Below are positions 19,697 to 33,597 of a stretch of DNA of 64,000 nt, one piece after another (positions within the stretch are counted from its first letter, which is position 1; every line of letters starts with the position of its first letter). The position numbers and the translations under genes were made by a program. This DNA comes from Mugil cephalus (Eukaryota > Chordata > Actinopteri > Mugiliformes > Mugilidae), in NCBI RefSeq assembly GCF_022458985.1, contig NC_061781.1, positions 11,869,501-11,933,500 on the forward strand, in the 5' to 3' direction. The notes below the pieces were generated by a model that was given only the letters and a program-made list of their open reading frames with translations, had not been told where the DNA came from and ran no database searches.

Positions 19697-21063
19697 ATTT
19701 CCTAAAAAGTGCATTTAAACCAAAGTCAACCGATTTGTTTTATTTTTGGGAATGGGGATTACAGTTTTTTTTTGTGGTGAAGAAAGATGTATCAAGTCTA
19801 TTATTGAATCATCAAAACTACAATATAGTTGGGCTTTTTTTTTCAGTCATTAAAACAATATGTTAAAATTCAAAAAACACTGCATGATAGATAAACTACT
19901 AACATATTCTTACTGTGACACATATTCTAAAACAAGCATAAATTTAAAAGCTTAACATCTTACAACTTGAAAATACGAGGACACACATCTAAAAGCATTG
20001 AGTTTTCTTACAAAGCAAAAAAAAAAACATCTTGCTTCGACGTTTAAAGATCCTTTCTGTCAGGCTGAGAAACTGAGACCAAACCCTTTCTTTTGTGCAC
20101 CTCCCCCCACTATCCTCTCCCATGAGGAATGTAAGTTATGAAAGGGCTCTTATGTCAGTTTCTATATACCATTCAGCTGTGACTCTGAGAGACAGAGACC
20201 AAATCACTGACAAAGTCAGTGACTAGTGTTGTTTATGTAGCTCATACTCAGACAGTGGCCTGCAGCAACAATAGGATCCCAGTTCAGCGATGTATGAATC
20301 ACCGCCCTGTGATCCTAACGGGGCAGCTGAAGAAGTTGTACCAGAGAAAAAGTAGAAAACCGGCCTCCATCTTTGGTTTGTCTTTGAATCTTTCTCATTT
20401 CAGTAGTAGTAGTTGCCACTGTCCTGTATCATTTTATGTTATTTGGGTCACTTCAGTGTATTGTAAGAACTGTCTGTTTACTTTTTCTGCCAGTAAATTA
20501 TTTGTCTTTTACATTTGATGATGAAAATAAAAAATTTCACCATTTCCCCCTAATGGAGCACCATGTGTCATTATTGATTTAATGATTTTACTCAGGCACA
20601 AAGGGGGGCTGAGTGGGTGTTGTTGAGTGGTCGGGTACAGATTCACGCATAAAATAAGCATTGTGAATCGTCATGAATAAAGTCCTTGTTACACTATATG
20701 TTTGTGTGTTGATAAATTCCCGCATTTAATGATATTATCACATTCAAAAACATACATAAAGAGCTCCTGGAGCTCTGAATTTATATAATGGAGCAACAGA
20801 CATATGAGAAAACACGGCAAAATGGTGGTAAAGATAATGAAAGAGGGACACTTCTTGCAGATTTTAGGGTCTAATCTCAAACGGAAAGACAATGCAGATA
20901 ACTGTAGGGGAGGTTAACTTAAAGGCAGTATTAGGGAGTTCCCCTCTTTTTCTTTTTTCTTTCCTTCTTTTTTTTTTTTTTTTTCAAGCTGCAGCTCCCT
21001 CCCGCCAATGATGTATGCAGCTGCTTGCTGTGGTTCTGTGCCTGCCCCCTCCACATCCTTCCT
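19697..21063. other. 3' UTR of tubulin 2 and upstream region of tubulin 3
   Basis: Candidate poly(A) signals on the plus strand are ATTAAA at 19849-19854 and AATAAA at 20526-20531, so the 3' UTR is either short or about 0.85 kb. A long pyrimidine tract at 20940-20986 lies just before the tubulin 3 promoter. No other exon is visible. Confidence 0.5.
20526..20531 (+). terminator. candidate distal poly(A) signal of tubulin 2
   Basis: AATAAA, 830 nt past the stop codon. An ATTAAA at 19849-19854 is the nearer alternative. Confidence 0.45.
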
Positions 21064-21071
21064 TATATAAA
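21005..21071 (+). promoter_or_regulatory. core promoter of alpha-tubulin 3: CCAAT and TATA
   Basis: CCAAT at 21005-21009 is followed by TATATAAA at 21064-21071, with the ATG at 21148. The spacing is normal for a TATA promoter, with a start site near 21095. Confidence 0.7.
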
Positions 21072-21147
21072 CCCGGACTCTCCCTCTCCTCCGCACTTCT
21101 GCCTCGTGTCTGAATCCTCAACGTCAGTCGAAGGACAAGCAGACAAA

Positions 21148-23811
<2,664 letters not shown>

Positions 23812-23906
23812 AGGATCAAACATCATCACACATTCCAAGCGTTGAGAACGTAACACATTCCCAGCAACATTCTGAAAATATGTGGTGATGCCATATCAGT
23901 ATTATC

Positions 23907-23912
23907 AATAAA
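23907..23912 (+). terminator. tubulin 3 poly(A) signal AATAAA
   Basis: Canonical hexamer 95 nt past the stop codon. Confidence 0.8.
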
Positions 23913-25180
23913 AGTCCTTAAGAACGTCCTAAATGAACTTGTGATCATTCTTGATTCGTCATTCTTCCTGCATGGTTGTCAGCTAAGCAAATATCTAACT
24001 TTCACAACTGTAACAAGCTATAATTAACTTTCACACAAGAAATTGGTACCATAGTATAGCATAGTGCTGAGAATCAAATACTTAATGTTTGGATAAAGAA
24101 AAAATCATACAAAATATTATAATAATACATTTTTAGTCACTATGTGATTAAATTTGCTGCTTATAATATGGGGGTAAATTTTTATATGTAGCTCCACTTT
24201 ACTTACTCAAAAACTCTCCCTTCCTTCTCCATTTTCCTGGCTTTTCATGCCATGTAGCTGAAGGCATTGTTCTCACATGGGCTGGGCCCGCCTAGTTCTT
24301 GTAGTTTCATCCTTGGGCCAGCAGATGGGAGTGATGTGACCAATCATTAAAGCTGAGTGACTCAGAGTGTATGTGAAGACTGGATGTTTAGTCATGCTAA
24401 ACATTGCTGATCAACCCAAATAACTATGACATTACATATAAGTCAAGATGGTAGTGACTCCTCTGAGTCACCCAGTAAAATTAAATCTTGCTTCCTGATA
24501 AATCACACTAAACTACTTAGTATGAGTGGTGTGTGCTGCTCTTGTTTTACTGTATTAGCCGTTATTGCATTATCAGACTATCAGAACAAGAACAACAGCA
24601 GACAGCAATGCTTTCAAATTGGACTTATTTTTCTTAGCAAATTTCTTTCTTTCCATTTTTTGGAAAGGATTGTTTATTAAATGTAAACATTCTCTTAAAT
24701 TGCCTGTTCTTCTTTGCACTAAAATAAATGGGAAAAAATCTGGACTTGTCATTACTTATAGGTTTTTATGCTGTTGTGTTAGGCCCACTTGAGATCAAAA
24801 TGGACTGTAAAAAAAGTGACCAAAAAAAAGATATATAAAGATATACATATATTATTATATATCATTATTTTGAAGCTCCTGTAATTAAATATCCTTCAAA
24901 AAAAACGGGGGAGAAATGAAATTTCTCCAGATAAACAAGTGCAATTTGGGTTCATTGTCGTCTGCTGTTTAGTCCTGGGTTTCAGTGTTGTGTTGTGTCT
25001 ACTACTGCTCTGGCTAAAACGGCGGACAATATACAGATAGCAGTCCTTTTCATTGAAAAACTGCGGTCTTCCATGTAATTTCCACACTTTGCAAATTCAT
25101 GCTCGGGCATTATGTTTGACAGCTGCAGCGTATATGAGGAGAAATTCGTTTCATTATCACGGAGCAACAGGCGGACGCTG
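23913..25180. other. intergenic region between tubulin 3 and dnajb2
   Basis: AT-rich, with an ATAT run near 24828-24862 and no exon signature. GC content rises sharply after about 25.13 kb, at the dnajb2 promoter. Confidence 0.6.
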
Positions 25181-25182
25181 CG

Positions 25183-25265
25183 GGGGGGCGGGGCGTGTCC
25201 GGTGACGTATCCAAATACTGGCATGTTCGAGACGTTCTATTTTTTTCTCCGCCGTCGGTGACGTA
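25183..25265 (+). promoter_or_regulatory. dnajb2 promoter elements: GC box and two TGACGTA sites
   Basis: A GGGGCGGGGC box lies near 25185-25195, with TGACGTA at 25203-25209 and again at 25259-25265. These ATF/CREB-like sites sit in a GC-rich, TATA-less stretch just before the non-coding first exon. A perfect three-unit heat-shock element was looked for and not found. Confidence 0.5.
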
Positions 25266-25274
25266 GCAGCTCAG

Positions 25275-25512
25275 ACCAACACAACACTCAGGACACACGC
25301 ATACTAACAGTGTGGAGTTCACCGCAAACACATAACGGTACCGTACCGTAGAGAGAGGGTATCGGCGTCTGGGCGGTGGCGTGGAAAGGCGAACAGAAAG
25401 AGGAGGTGGCTGCACGGCTGTCACGAAGATAAAGGGGCCGAATTCCAGACTCTCTTATAACTAATTTATTGTCAACCCGGTGGACAACTGCTCTCTAATT
25501 AGGACTCTGACG
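25275..25512 (+). other. dnajb2: non-coding first exon of dnajb2 (5' UTR)
   Basis: The exon ends at 25512 before GTAAGA. The next acceptor (TTTCAG) opens exon 2 at 26575, 31 nt before the initiator ATG. The start of this exon is only approximate. The intron (25513-26574) holds no recognised feature. Confidence 0.55.
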
Positions 25513-26605
25513 GTAAGACTTTAGCTTTGGCTAGTCGTCACAAGTTATCCACAGCTAACACAGCACAGCTAGTGCAGCTTATTATATGGCTCTGCAACTT
25601 TACCATAATAGGAAATGTGTCAGTGAAATATCAAATATTATTAACTGTTTCCTTAGTGGCAGCAGGGGTGCGTACTTGAATAGCTCAACACCTGTGCCCC
25701 CAAGTGCACCTGCCCGTGTATTTAAGCTTGTAAAGGCCTAGTGTCATACCAGCAGCAGCAGTTGACAGATGCCATGGAGCTAGAAATAACATAGTAATAA
25801 TACTCATGTGAGCGCATGTCTGTTCCCCAGTGGAAAGAGAAAGTTCAGATACTTTGCCTCACTTGGGAAGCCCCCTCGAAACCGTTGCAGTCCAGTAATG
25901 GGATTGGCATGATGGTTAGCATGTTGTGGGTGGCTATAATGGAAATATTGACTGCACCGAAGTGTTGAGTTCAAGGGCACAACGTTGTAAATTGTAAATC
26001 CTTGATACTGTTCAGTGGTGGTATGTTTGTGGTTCAGTGGCATTAATATGTCAGCATTTTTATTTACTTTATTTAATGGACACAGCATGGTTATTCATTC
26101 ATATATGTCAGACAAGTCACTCAGCTTTTCAGTTTTTTATGTATAAAAAACAGCACCATCATTACTGCATCTACTGTACTTATTCTCAGTACTGTGGTGG
26201 AGTTCCTCATGTTGTGATTTTTCTTAATTGCTTAAGATATTAAGGAGTAATTAAACACTACCTAGTTTAACTTTAAGTTCAGCTAATGGATCGGCCGAAC
26301 CCTACTGTCATAGCCCTAATATTAAGGCTGCTGGATCTTGAATTTCTTTTCACTGTGGAACAAGAAGGAGGTGAAATGTTACAGATTGCAGATCAGCCCT
26401 AAGATGACAGTGTATTATCCTACCTGCTGACATGTGTCATCAAAAAAGTGTTATTTACTAACCTGCCAGTGCTCATAAAGTAAATGAGCATGAGCATTTA
26501 TAGATTTTCAAGAATACCATAGATACTAATGGTTAAGAAAAATGGTTAATGCAGATTGTGTATTTTTATTTCAGGGCAGTGTTCTAGGGTGTGACAGGAG
26601 GCAAC

Positions 26606-29601
26606 ATGGTGGACTACTATAATATCCTAGGAGTGCCAAAAACAGCCTCACAGGAAGAAATCAAGAAGGCGTGAGTATCTCTAGATTCTTAATTATATTC
26701 TTATAAATAATAAAACACATCGGAACAGAAAATGTTGTTTTTGGAATCATATTTGAAGTGTAAATGAAAACATTTGTTACAGTTATAAATGAGTTTGTTT
26801 GTGCCTGTCTTGTGTTTTCAGGTACAGGAAACTGGCCCTAAAATGGCATCCTGACAAAAACCCAGACAACAAGGCAGAAGCAGAGAGAAAGTTCAAACAG
26901 CTTGCAGAGGCCTATGAAGTCCTGTCCGACAGTAAGCTATATCTACGACTGCAGTTTGTTGTTAGTATTTTATGACACCACCATAAATATGAAAACCTTG
27001 ATCCCATCCTCCATTAGATTGTTTTGCACGACAGGTTTCCAAGATTTTATTGACTTGACTATGCAGCAACTCTGCTGCTGTAAACATGATTGTTATTGCT
27101 TAAACTACAATTAGTTTTATTTTATCATTTCTCATCTAATAATAAAGATGTGTTACTAATAAAAACAATAGGATGGTCAATTAGATAAGGAGTATCCATA
27201 AACATCTGCATCCTCTGGAAAATTAGGGAAAACCTTGGGTATGCCTGTTTGTTAGATGTGTGGATGAGGAAAAAGATATTGATTTTGGTTGGTCCTTTTT
27301 TCGTTGTTGACAGAGAGCAAACGTGAGTCATATGACAGATCTAAAGACGATGGATGGCAACGCACGGGTAAATAAAAACCTATAAAACTACTTGTTTGTG
27401 AACTGTTACTAGTCATGTGTAAAGGAGCACAATCACCTATTACTTCTCATTTTTGTTCCACCTACATCTTCGTGTTTCAGGTTACACCCACTCCAACTCT
27501 TCAACGGACTTCACTGGATTCCCCTTCACATTCCGCAGCCCAGACGAGGTGTTCAGAGAGTTTTTTGGTGGAAAGGATCCGTTTGCTGATTTTTTTGGTA
27601 AGTCAGATACGCCATGCAGTCCCATGTTTGGGTACATGAAATGTTAATATTTGCATTAAGATAGAATTAATGGTCATCTCACCTAATTTGTCTTTTTTCC
27701 CGTCATTCAGAAGGGATGCCGTCATCCTCCAACCTCGGCCCCAGTCGATTCTTCTCTTTTCCCTCAGCAGGAGGTAAACACTTACATACCATAAGAAAAA
27801 TTAAGTTTATATTAATTCTGTAGCGTTCTTATCACAGATTGTGGAGTTTCATACTGTGGGCACATTGAAGGTCTTGGCCCTAAACAGTTTACAGTTTACC
27901 CTTCACTGGAATATGAAGATATTGTACATTTGTTATTTGATCTAAGGGCGTAAATCTGCCAAACCCAATTCAATGTACCACTGGATATAAAGTTATAATT
28001 AGAAGGGTGCCACGGGCTGTTTTAATCAATAGCAAAATGCATATTGATTTCTGTTCCATTCCATTTGTACATCTCTAGATAACTAATTAGTAAAACTAAA
28101 GTAGTATTTTCATTCTTTTTTGGAGTAGTTTTTGCAAATTTACTCACTTAACTTCTGTGCTAGCAACATGGGATTGATATGCAGACTGAGATTGTGTAGA
28201 TATAAATTAAAGTATTTAATTCATTCTTCTCTTCTCTCTCGATCAACTGCTTTCCAACAGCTGGCTTTACCTCGTTCTCATCAACCTCCAATTTTATGAA
28301 TGGGATGGCCAACGAGAGCTTCTTAGGATCCAACTCTAGCCACACATGTTCAACTGTTACCATAAATGTAAATGGAAAACGCACCACCATTAAAAAGTAT
28401 GTAATCTCGTCGTTAAAAAAAAGCTATCAGGGAAATATATCATGTTCTAGACAAGGAAGTAAAAAAATCATAGAAATTAATAGAAAAGTGAGATGCTGTT
28501 TTGTAGCTTTAGTCTCCAATGTTTCTGAAATGATCTTGACACAATAAGCATAACCCCAACTAGCTTGAACATTGTAGCAATGAAAGTCTGTGACGGAATG
28601 ACATTTTATGTGAATGCAGGTGAGTGTCTCAGCTGATTTATGCTTATTCATTGTTTCTGTTTTGCCCACAGGGAGAACGGGCAGGAAAGAACGGAGATTG
28701 AGGAGAATGGGGTGTTAACGAAGGTGTTGATTAATGGTACGACCATGCACACTGAATAGCACTGAGAGATCTGAGGTCAAATAAACTTGCACAGTTATCA
28801 TCTCCCCTCACGTCATTCACCTGAATATCCGCAGTTTATGTGACTAATACAACATGTGCATCGTAATTTACTCAGCAAAATCAGAACTAACTTAAATATC
28901 AAGAATTTGTTCTTTAACGCTGATTGTGCAAAAACACTCGCATTGTGTCGTTCCCAGGTGTGGAAGACGAAATGGCGCTCGCTCTGGAGCTGAGCCGAAG
29001 ACAGAACCAGTCCAAGCAGGCGACTCAGAAGCCAAATATCCAGAACAGACCATCTGCCCAACCAGAGAGGCCACACCTCAGTCCCAGCCCTTTCTCCGGC
29101 TTCGCAGGCACTCATCGGTCATTTAGCTCCGCCCCTTCCTACCGCTACAAGGTTGAAGAAAGTAGTGAAGATGACGACGAAGACGAAGAACTGCAGATGG
29201 CTTTGGCGTTCAGCCTGTCAGAATTGGAAGCCCAGCAGAGAGCTGCTGCCGCCGACCGCATATCAGGTGCCGGGGGTGTGGGCAGAGTCAGGATTAACAA
29301 AGCTAGGGGCCTCGGAAATGACGTGGGAGTAAAGAGAGAATTTTTAAATGTGGAAAGAAATGCGAAGATTGTTGTAGAGGATAAACGTGCAAATGGTCAG
29401 TTTAAAATGGACTCCGAACCTGGAGTTGAGAGTGAAACCGAGAAAAAGAGAACCAGGGTGCCAGACCTCTCTCCCGAGTCACCCTCAACAGCCAGCACTA
29501 CACCGCAAAGTCAGAGCAGTGAGGAGAGGTTTCAGCCCGCGATCAACACTAATGCCGGCTGCGTGAAAAAGAAAAAGAAGTGTGGGTGCGTGGTGTGCTA
29601 A
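26606..29601 (+). CDS. dnajb2: DnaJ (Hsp40) homolog B2, long tail form (complete)
   Basis: Coding exons are 26606-26670, 26822-26931, 27314-27367, 27481-27597, 27711-27773, 28261-28396, 28672-28736 and 28958-29601, giving 417 aa with consistent phases. The J domain (1-70) has HPD at 31-33, which stimulates Hsp70 ATPase. A Gly/Phe-rich part with [15 protein letters not shown] follows. Two ubiquitin-interacting motifs are visible: [11 protein letters not shown] at 206-216 and [12 protein letters not shown] at 280-291. The UIM pair separates DNAJB2 from DNAJB6 and fits delivery of ubiquitylated clients to the proteasome. The 417 aa length exceeds human isoforms (277 and 324), because the last exon encodes about 125 residues past UIM2. 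It ends [11 protein letters not shown], a polybasic Cys motif suggesting lipidation. Downstream exon-like sequence at 32476-32772 may give another C-terminus. Confidence 0.94.
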
Positions 29602-30704
29602 TGAAGTGTCGTTTACATTTGAGATGCCTTATACTTACCTCGGTGTTTTGCCTACAGCCTAATGCAATGTGATGGCCGTGCCTAAACTGACCACAGGGCT
29701 TTCTTGAAACCTTGACAAGATTTGTGTTTCTCAGCCAAATTAGAAAGTCCCACTTAATCTGGCAATGCAGCTAAAACTATTTTCTTTTGTGCACGCAAAC
29801 CGTTGTAGAGGATTGCTTCTGAACGTAAGTAAACGTGATAAATGTTCACATGGATTGAAAAGAAAGAGTGGGATTATGTGGGGCGTTGTATGTAGTGGAC
29901 TAGTGGTGAGGGTGGGTAGGTGTGAGCACTGTTGAAAATCAGCTTGAAAGGGATAGGGTTGTTTTTTTTTTTTTTACTTGTGGAGATTAAGGTCAGGGTA
30001 CGGTAAGAAGCACATTCCATTGTGTCAAGGTCTACATAACAACAGAAGTAAAAAGGTGTGTGTGTCTGTGTGGTTTTCAGTGTGTGTTTGGTGTGTTTGG
30101 GTTCAGTGAGACCCTGCCGTAGAATGTCCTCATTCAGATTGTAGGTCGGATCTGAAGAAGGGTACAGAACTCTCTGTGGCGATTTTCATAATAACATACG
30201 TACAGACTCATTTACTAAACTACCGTAACCTGCCGGCTGTAGACTGTATTTTGGGCAAAGCACTTTACATTAGAAAGCAAAGCCTTTCTTTGACTGTCCT
30301 GTGACTGGAACAGTCACCAAAAATCATTATCTAAATCTTTGCCTTTACACGTTTTAACTACTCGTGTGTTGCGTTTACTAAACTTAAATGAACGCTGCAA
30401 ATGGCAAAGCTGTGTGTGAGTACCTCGGAGCGGAGAATGAGTACTTGCATGTTGTTTTTAAAATGTGCAATATTGTGTTTACATATATATGAATTCCCCT
30501 AAACGCTAAACCTGCTCCAGTTGAATTATCACATGTGGTGCGAAATTACCAAGACTGTACGTCAGGAGAAGCTACATAACCTTCTTTCCTAATGCACTGA
30601 TTCTCACCAGGCTTTTTCCTGAAAATAATTAAAATAACTTCTGGGATGAAATACATGTTTTAATACTTTAAAATGAAAAGGAAGTACATGGAAGGCATGT
30701 TTAT

Positions 30705-31010
30705 ATGAACACAGACAGGTTAGGTGAATGTTATGGACTGTTTGGTTGTCATGGTAGCTGTCAGTTAGTGGAGATATTGGGCAGCAAGACAAACATTTTG
30801 TCCTCGAAGTTTATGTGGTGGAAGCAAGAAAAATGGACACGTAGAAAGGTTTGAGCAACTCTGACAAGCGTCCACTTATAATGGCTGGTATCTTGTGTGG
30901 TGCTCCTTGTTTGCAGTGCTTAGTACTTATTAAGTGGATTCCATGTCTCAGTGCGTAGGGGGACACAATATCAGGCAGGCTGTCATAATGTTGATTGTTG
31001 GATTGTATTA
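30705..31010 (+). mobile_element. Tc1-like transposon relic in the dnajb2 3' region
   Basis: This matches the start of the fish Tc1 unit: a diverged terminal phrase (CAGACAGGTTAGGTGAATG), the leader around GGAAGCAAGAAAAATGGACA, and codons of the transposase N-terminal helix-turn-helix. It then jumps to the 3' terminal repeat (ATATCAGGCAGGCTGTCATA). About 1 kb of the autonomous unit is missing. The match is from memory of the family. Confidence 0.65.
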
Positions 31011-31849
31011 TTGTTCTATTTCCACATTGCTGACGATCAGTATCCAGTTCTGCTGAGTTGGGTATAACATCCACTAAATCTGTGATTCATTGTGTGGACG
31101 GGGCATGTGTGGTATGTTTCACCTTTCCACCGAACCTGGCCGCTATGTACAAAGCAGTTAATAATGTCACACACACATATTTGTCTGCACAGTCCTAGAA
31201 ACAAGGACAGAGTGTCTGAATGAGAGGGAGGTCTGAGTTGTTGAATGGCCATCTAGTTACCATGGTGATCCTAAACCCAAATGTTCCTTGTTGCAGACGT
31301 TTAATGAAGTAAAAGCGGCGTTATTGGTGAATAATCATCGTAACTGTTTTAATGTGATTCTTTCCATGAGAAGAAATTGTGCCGGTGCCAAAACGCGAAG
31401 GTGTCAAAATTGCTCGTACTAAAAGTAATATGTAAAGATATGCGTAAAGAATGATAATCATTTTCTACTATATTATAAAGACATGCCTGTACATATGATA
31501 ATCCTATCACAGGCAGTGTCTCTTTCCCTATTTTTATACTCATACAGATCAATGTTTTTGGTTTTGATAAATACTGACACATATTTTCACGAGTGCTTGA
31601 TTTATTTAACATTGTATGACATTTGCTTTCACTTAAACCATTAATCAGCAAAATAATAGTGCGACAAAAGTGATTCATAGTCATGTGTTATTCCTTCTCT
31701 CTAAACTGTAAATTGTGTGGAGAGGGGACGCGCGTGAAATATTTTATAAAAAAACAAATAATAATAATCTGCTTTTATTATTTGTACTATACTGAAATAC
31801 CATGTGTTGATGTTCCTTTTATTTTCAGATTGTTAAGGCGGAAATAACA

Positions 31850-31855
31850 AATAAA
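31850..31855 (+). terminator. candidate dnajb2 poly(A) signal AATAAA
   Basis: Canonical hexamer about 2.25 kb past the stop codon. Confidence 0.5.
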
Positions 31856-32147
31856 GATTAAGCCAAAATATGAGTTGGGATATTTTTGTTTTTTTCAATA
31901 TGGCAGTAACATTCATCTATTTTTCACCAGTATCAAGTCTGCTAGTAGTACTGCTGTAACCTGATGATACATTTGCTGTGAACTCTGAGTGATTTATCCT
32001 GCTTTGACTTTCTGAAGCTGTGACACAACAACTAAATATAAATACACAGGGTATTTTATATGCTAAGATTTTTCTTTAACTACTGCTTCAAAAACTTTAA
32101 ATGTACGATTAAATGAGTGTCTGATCTGCAGCCCTTTCATTTCGAAT

Positions 32148-32148
<1 letters not shown>

Positions 32149-32193
<45 letters not shown>
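32149..32193 (+). repeat. TG dinucleotide microsatellite
   Basis: About 22 uninterrupted TG units. Confidence 0.95.
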
Positions 32194-32194
<1 letters not shown>

Positions 32195-32475
32195 TCATCT
32201 TTTATCCAATCTTGAACTTTCACTTTTAATCAGTTTTTCCAATCGATTGTACTTCTTGAATCTTCACATTGTTATTTTGTTCCACTCGTGTTGTGTGTTA
32301 CATAGTCACGGTCTGTACAGCCAAATCAAACATCAAATATTATTTTCTAATTCGCAATGTAGAAAACAAATGCGCGGAACGTCTGTTGTCGCCATCTAGT
32401 ATCATGTTATTTAGTCTTAAGCTGGAATTTTTGGTTTTGTGTTACATGTCTTACACTTCCTGCTTCCTGTTTCAG

Positions 32476-32772
32476 AATCAGACTTCGAAGCCTTCACAAG
32501 CTAACCTGATTGGCTGCTCTGTGCCCTAGCCCCGCCCTGAGGTAAAGCACCCGGTGTGAATCTGAAGGCACCCTGGAAATTGTTCACCCATTCCCTGTCA
32601 TGCCCCGTAGCCTCCCTGTAGAGCAGTTTAGATGATGCCCATTTGCTTAACTGATGAAGAGTAACGTGTCTTTGTGCGTCTGTCCTTACAGGTTAAAGGT
32701 CAATTCCTCACGATGCACTTTTCTCTCTCTGCCCACCATGGCTCCTACCTGCTGAATGACACTTAAAATAAA
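32476..32772 (+). other. candidate alternative 3' exons downstream of dnajb2
   Basis: A segment at 32476-32541 is bounded by a strong pyrimidine-tract acceptor (CTTCCTGTTTCAG) and a GTAAAG donor. A second segment opens at 32692 after TGTCCTTACAG and reaches AATAAA at 32767-32772. In one frame the first segment reads NQTSKPSQANLIGCSVP and stops. This has the shape of an alternative last-exon pair for dnajb2 or a small non-coding transcript. No splice partner is proven. Confidence 0.3.
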
Positions 32773-33051
32773 CACGCGTGTGTTTTATACAGTATGTATG
32801 TGTGTGTGCGTATGTAAGCAAAAGACTGGAAGCTTTGTGTTTTTAAACTCCAGGCTAATATTTGACCTCTACCTGGAAAAACAGAAAAGTCTTGTGAAAC
32901 GTGAAGCAGAGAAAATAAAGAATTTCCTGCTAACTTACATCAGTCAGTGTTTAATAGTTTATCTTTGAAACACGGAAGGAGATGCGATGCCTGGCCTCAT
33001 GTTTATTGATGCGAGCACGATAAATTGATTTCAGGATAAACAGATTTGCGC

Positions 33052-33512
33052 ACTCACTTTCCAAATATTAGGCACACTAGTGAAAACAAATGCATCCTCA
33101 TCAGATATTCCTTCTCTAACTCTTTCCTTAAGTTAATGGTATTTAGCATTTGGTTCATGTATTTGAGAGAGCTATTGATTCATTTCATAAGGTTTTGGAG
33201 GCTGTGGTTTGTAGTACTATTGAATTGTGTTGTTTTTCACTCGCTGACGCACGTTTCTATTATTTTGACAACCCCATTTTAGCCAGTAGACGAGACTTAA
33301 TAACAGAAACACGTCTGTATTTAATTCAATCCAGTTTAACCGCACCAAAAATTACATTCTCCAAAATGATCAGACAGTTCATTTACCACATTTCTTATGC
33401 CGTTTCTGCATTAACTGGACAATTATACCAGACGTGAAGGAGATAAAGTGGACACTATTACATTAGAGTGCATTCACGTTCACTGGTTTTCCTAATGAGC
33501 GGGCAATAAAAC
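33052..33512 (+). mobile_element. non-autonomous DNA element with TTCCTAAT...GGGC type end, copy 1
   Basis: The left end CACTCACTTTCCAAATATTA and the right end GTTTTCCTAATGAGCGGGC look like diverged inverted repeats of the fish type CACTCACCGGCCACTTTATT. The interior near 33255-33330 (TATTATTTTGAC, TAACAGAAACAC) matches the copy at 40840-41080. No transposase is encoded. Confidence 0.5.
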
Positions 33513-33518
33513 AGCCGT

Positions 33519-33597
33519 GGGTGGCTGTGGCTCAGTCGGTAGAGCAGGTTGTCCACACACCAGATTCTTCTAGCTCTAACCCTAACCCTAAGGGCCG
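33519..33597 (+). repeat. tRNA-like SINE fragment with telomere-like CTAACC repeats
   Basis: GTGGCTCAGTCGGTAGAGCA at about 33526-33545 is a polymerase III box A of tRNA-derived SINEs. No box B is seen. Two CTAACC units at 33573-33588 follow and merge into a Tc1 terminal repeat. Confidence 0.5.

Larger units (their letters stand above)
29602..31855 (+). other. probable long 3' UTR of dnajb2
   Basis: The first good AATAAA that I noted after the stop is at 31850-31855, implying a 3' UTR of about 2.2 kb. It includes a TG-rich patch near 30055-30105 and a Tc1 relic at 30705-31010. An earlier variant signal may exist. Confidence 0.45.
31856..33050. other. region downstream of dnajb2
   Basis: This contains a TG microsatellite (32149-32193) and two exon-like segments, described separately. 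The rest shows nothing recognisable. Confidence 0.5.

Noticed and set aside
25224-25245. Possible heat-shock element before dnajb2 (TTCGAGACGTTC)
   Set aside because: Does not fit alternating TTCnnGAAnnTTC spacing without mismatches.
33573-33588. Telomere-like CTAACC repeats
   Set aside because: Only about two units inside a repeat cluster. Too short to be an interstitial telomere site.
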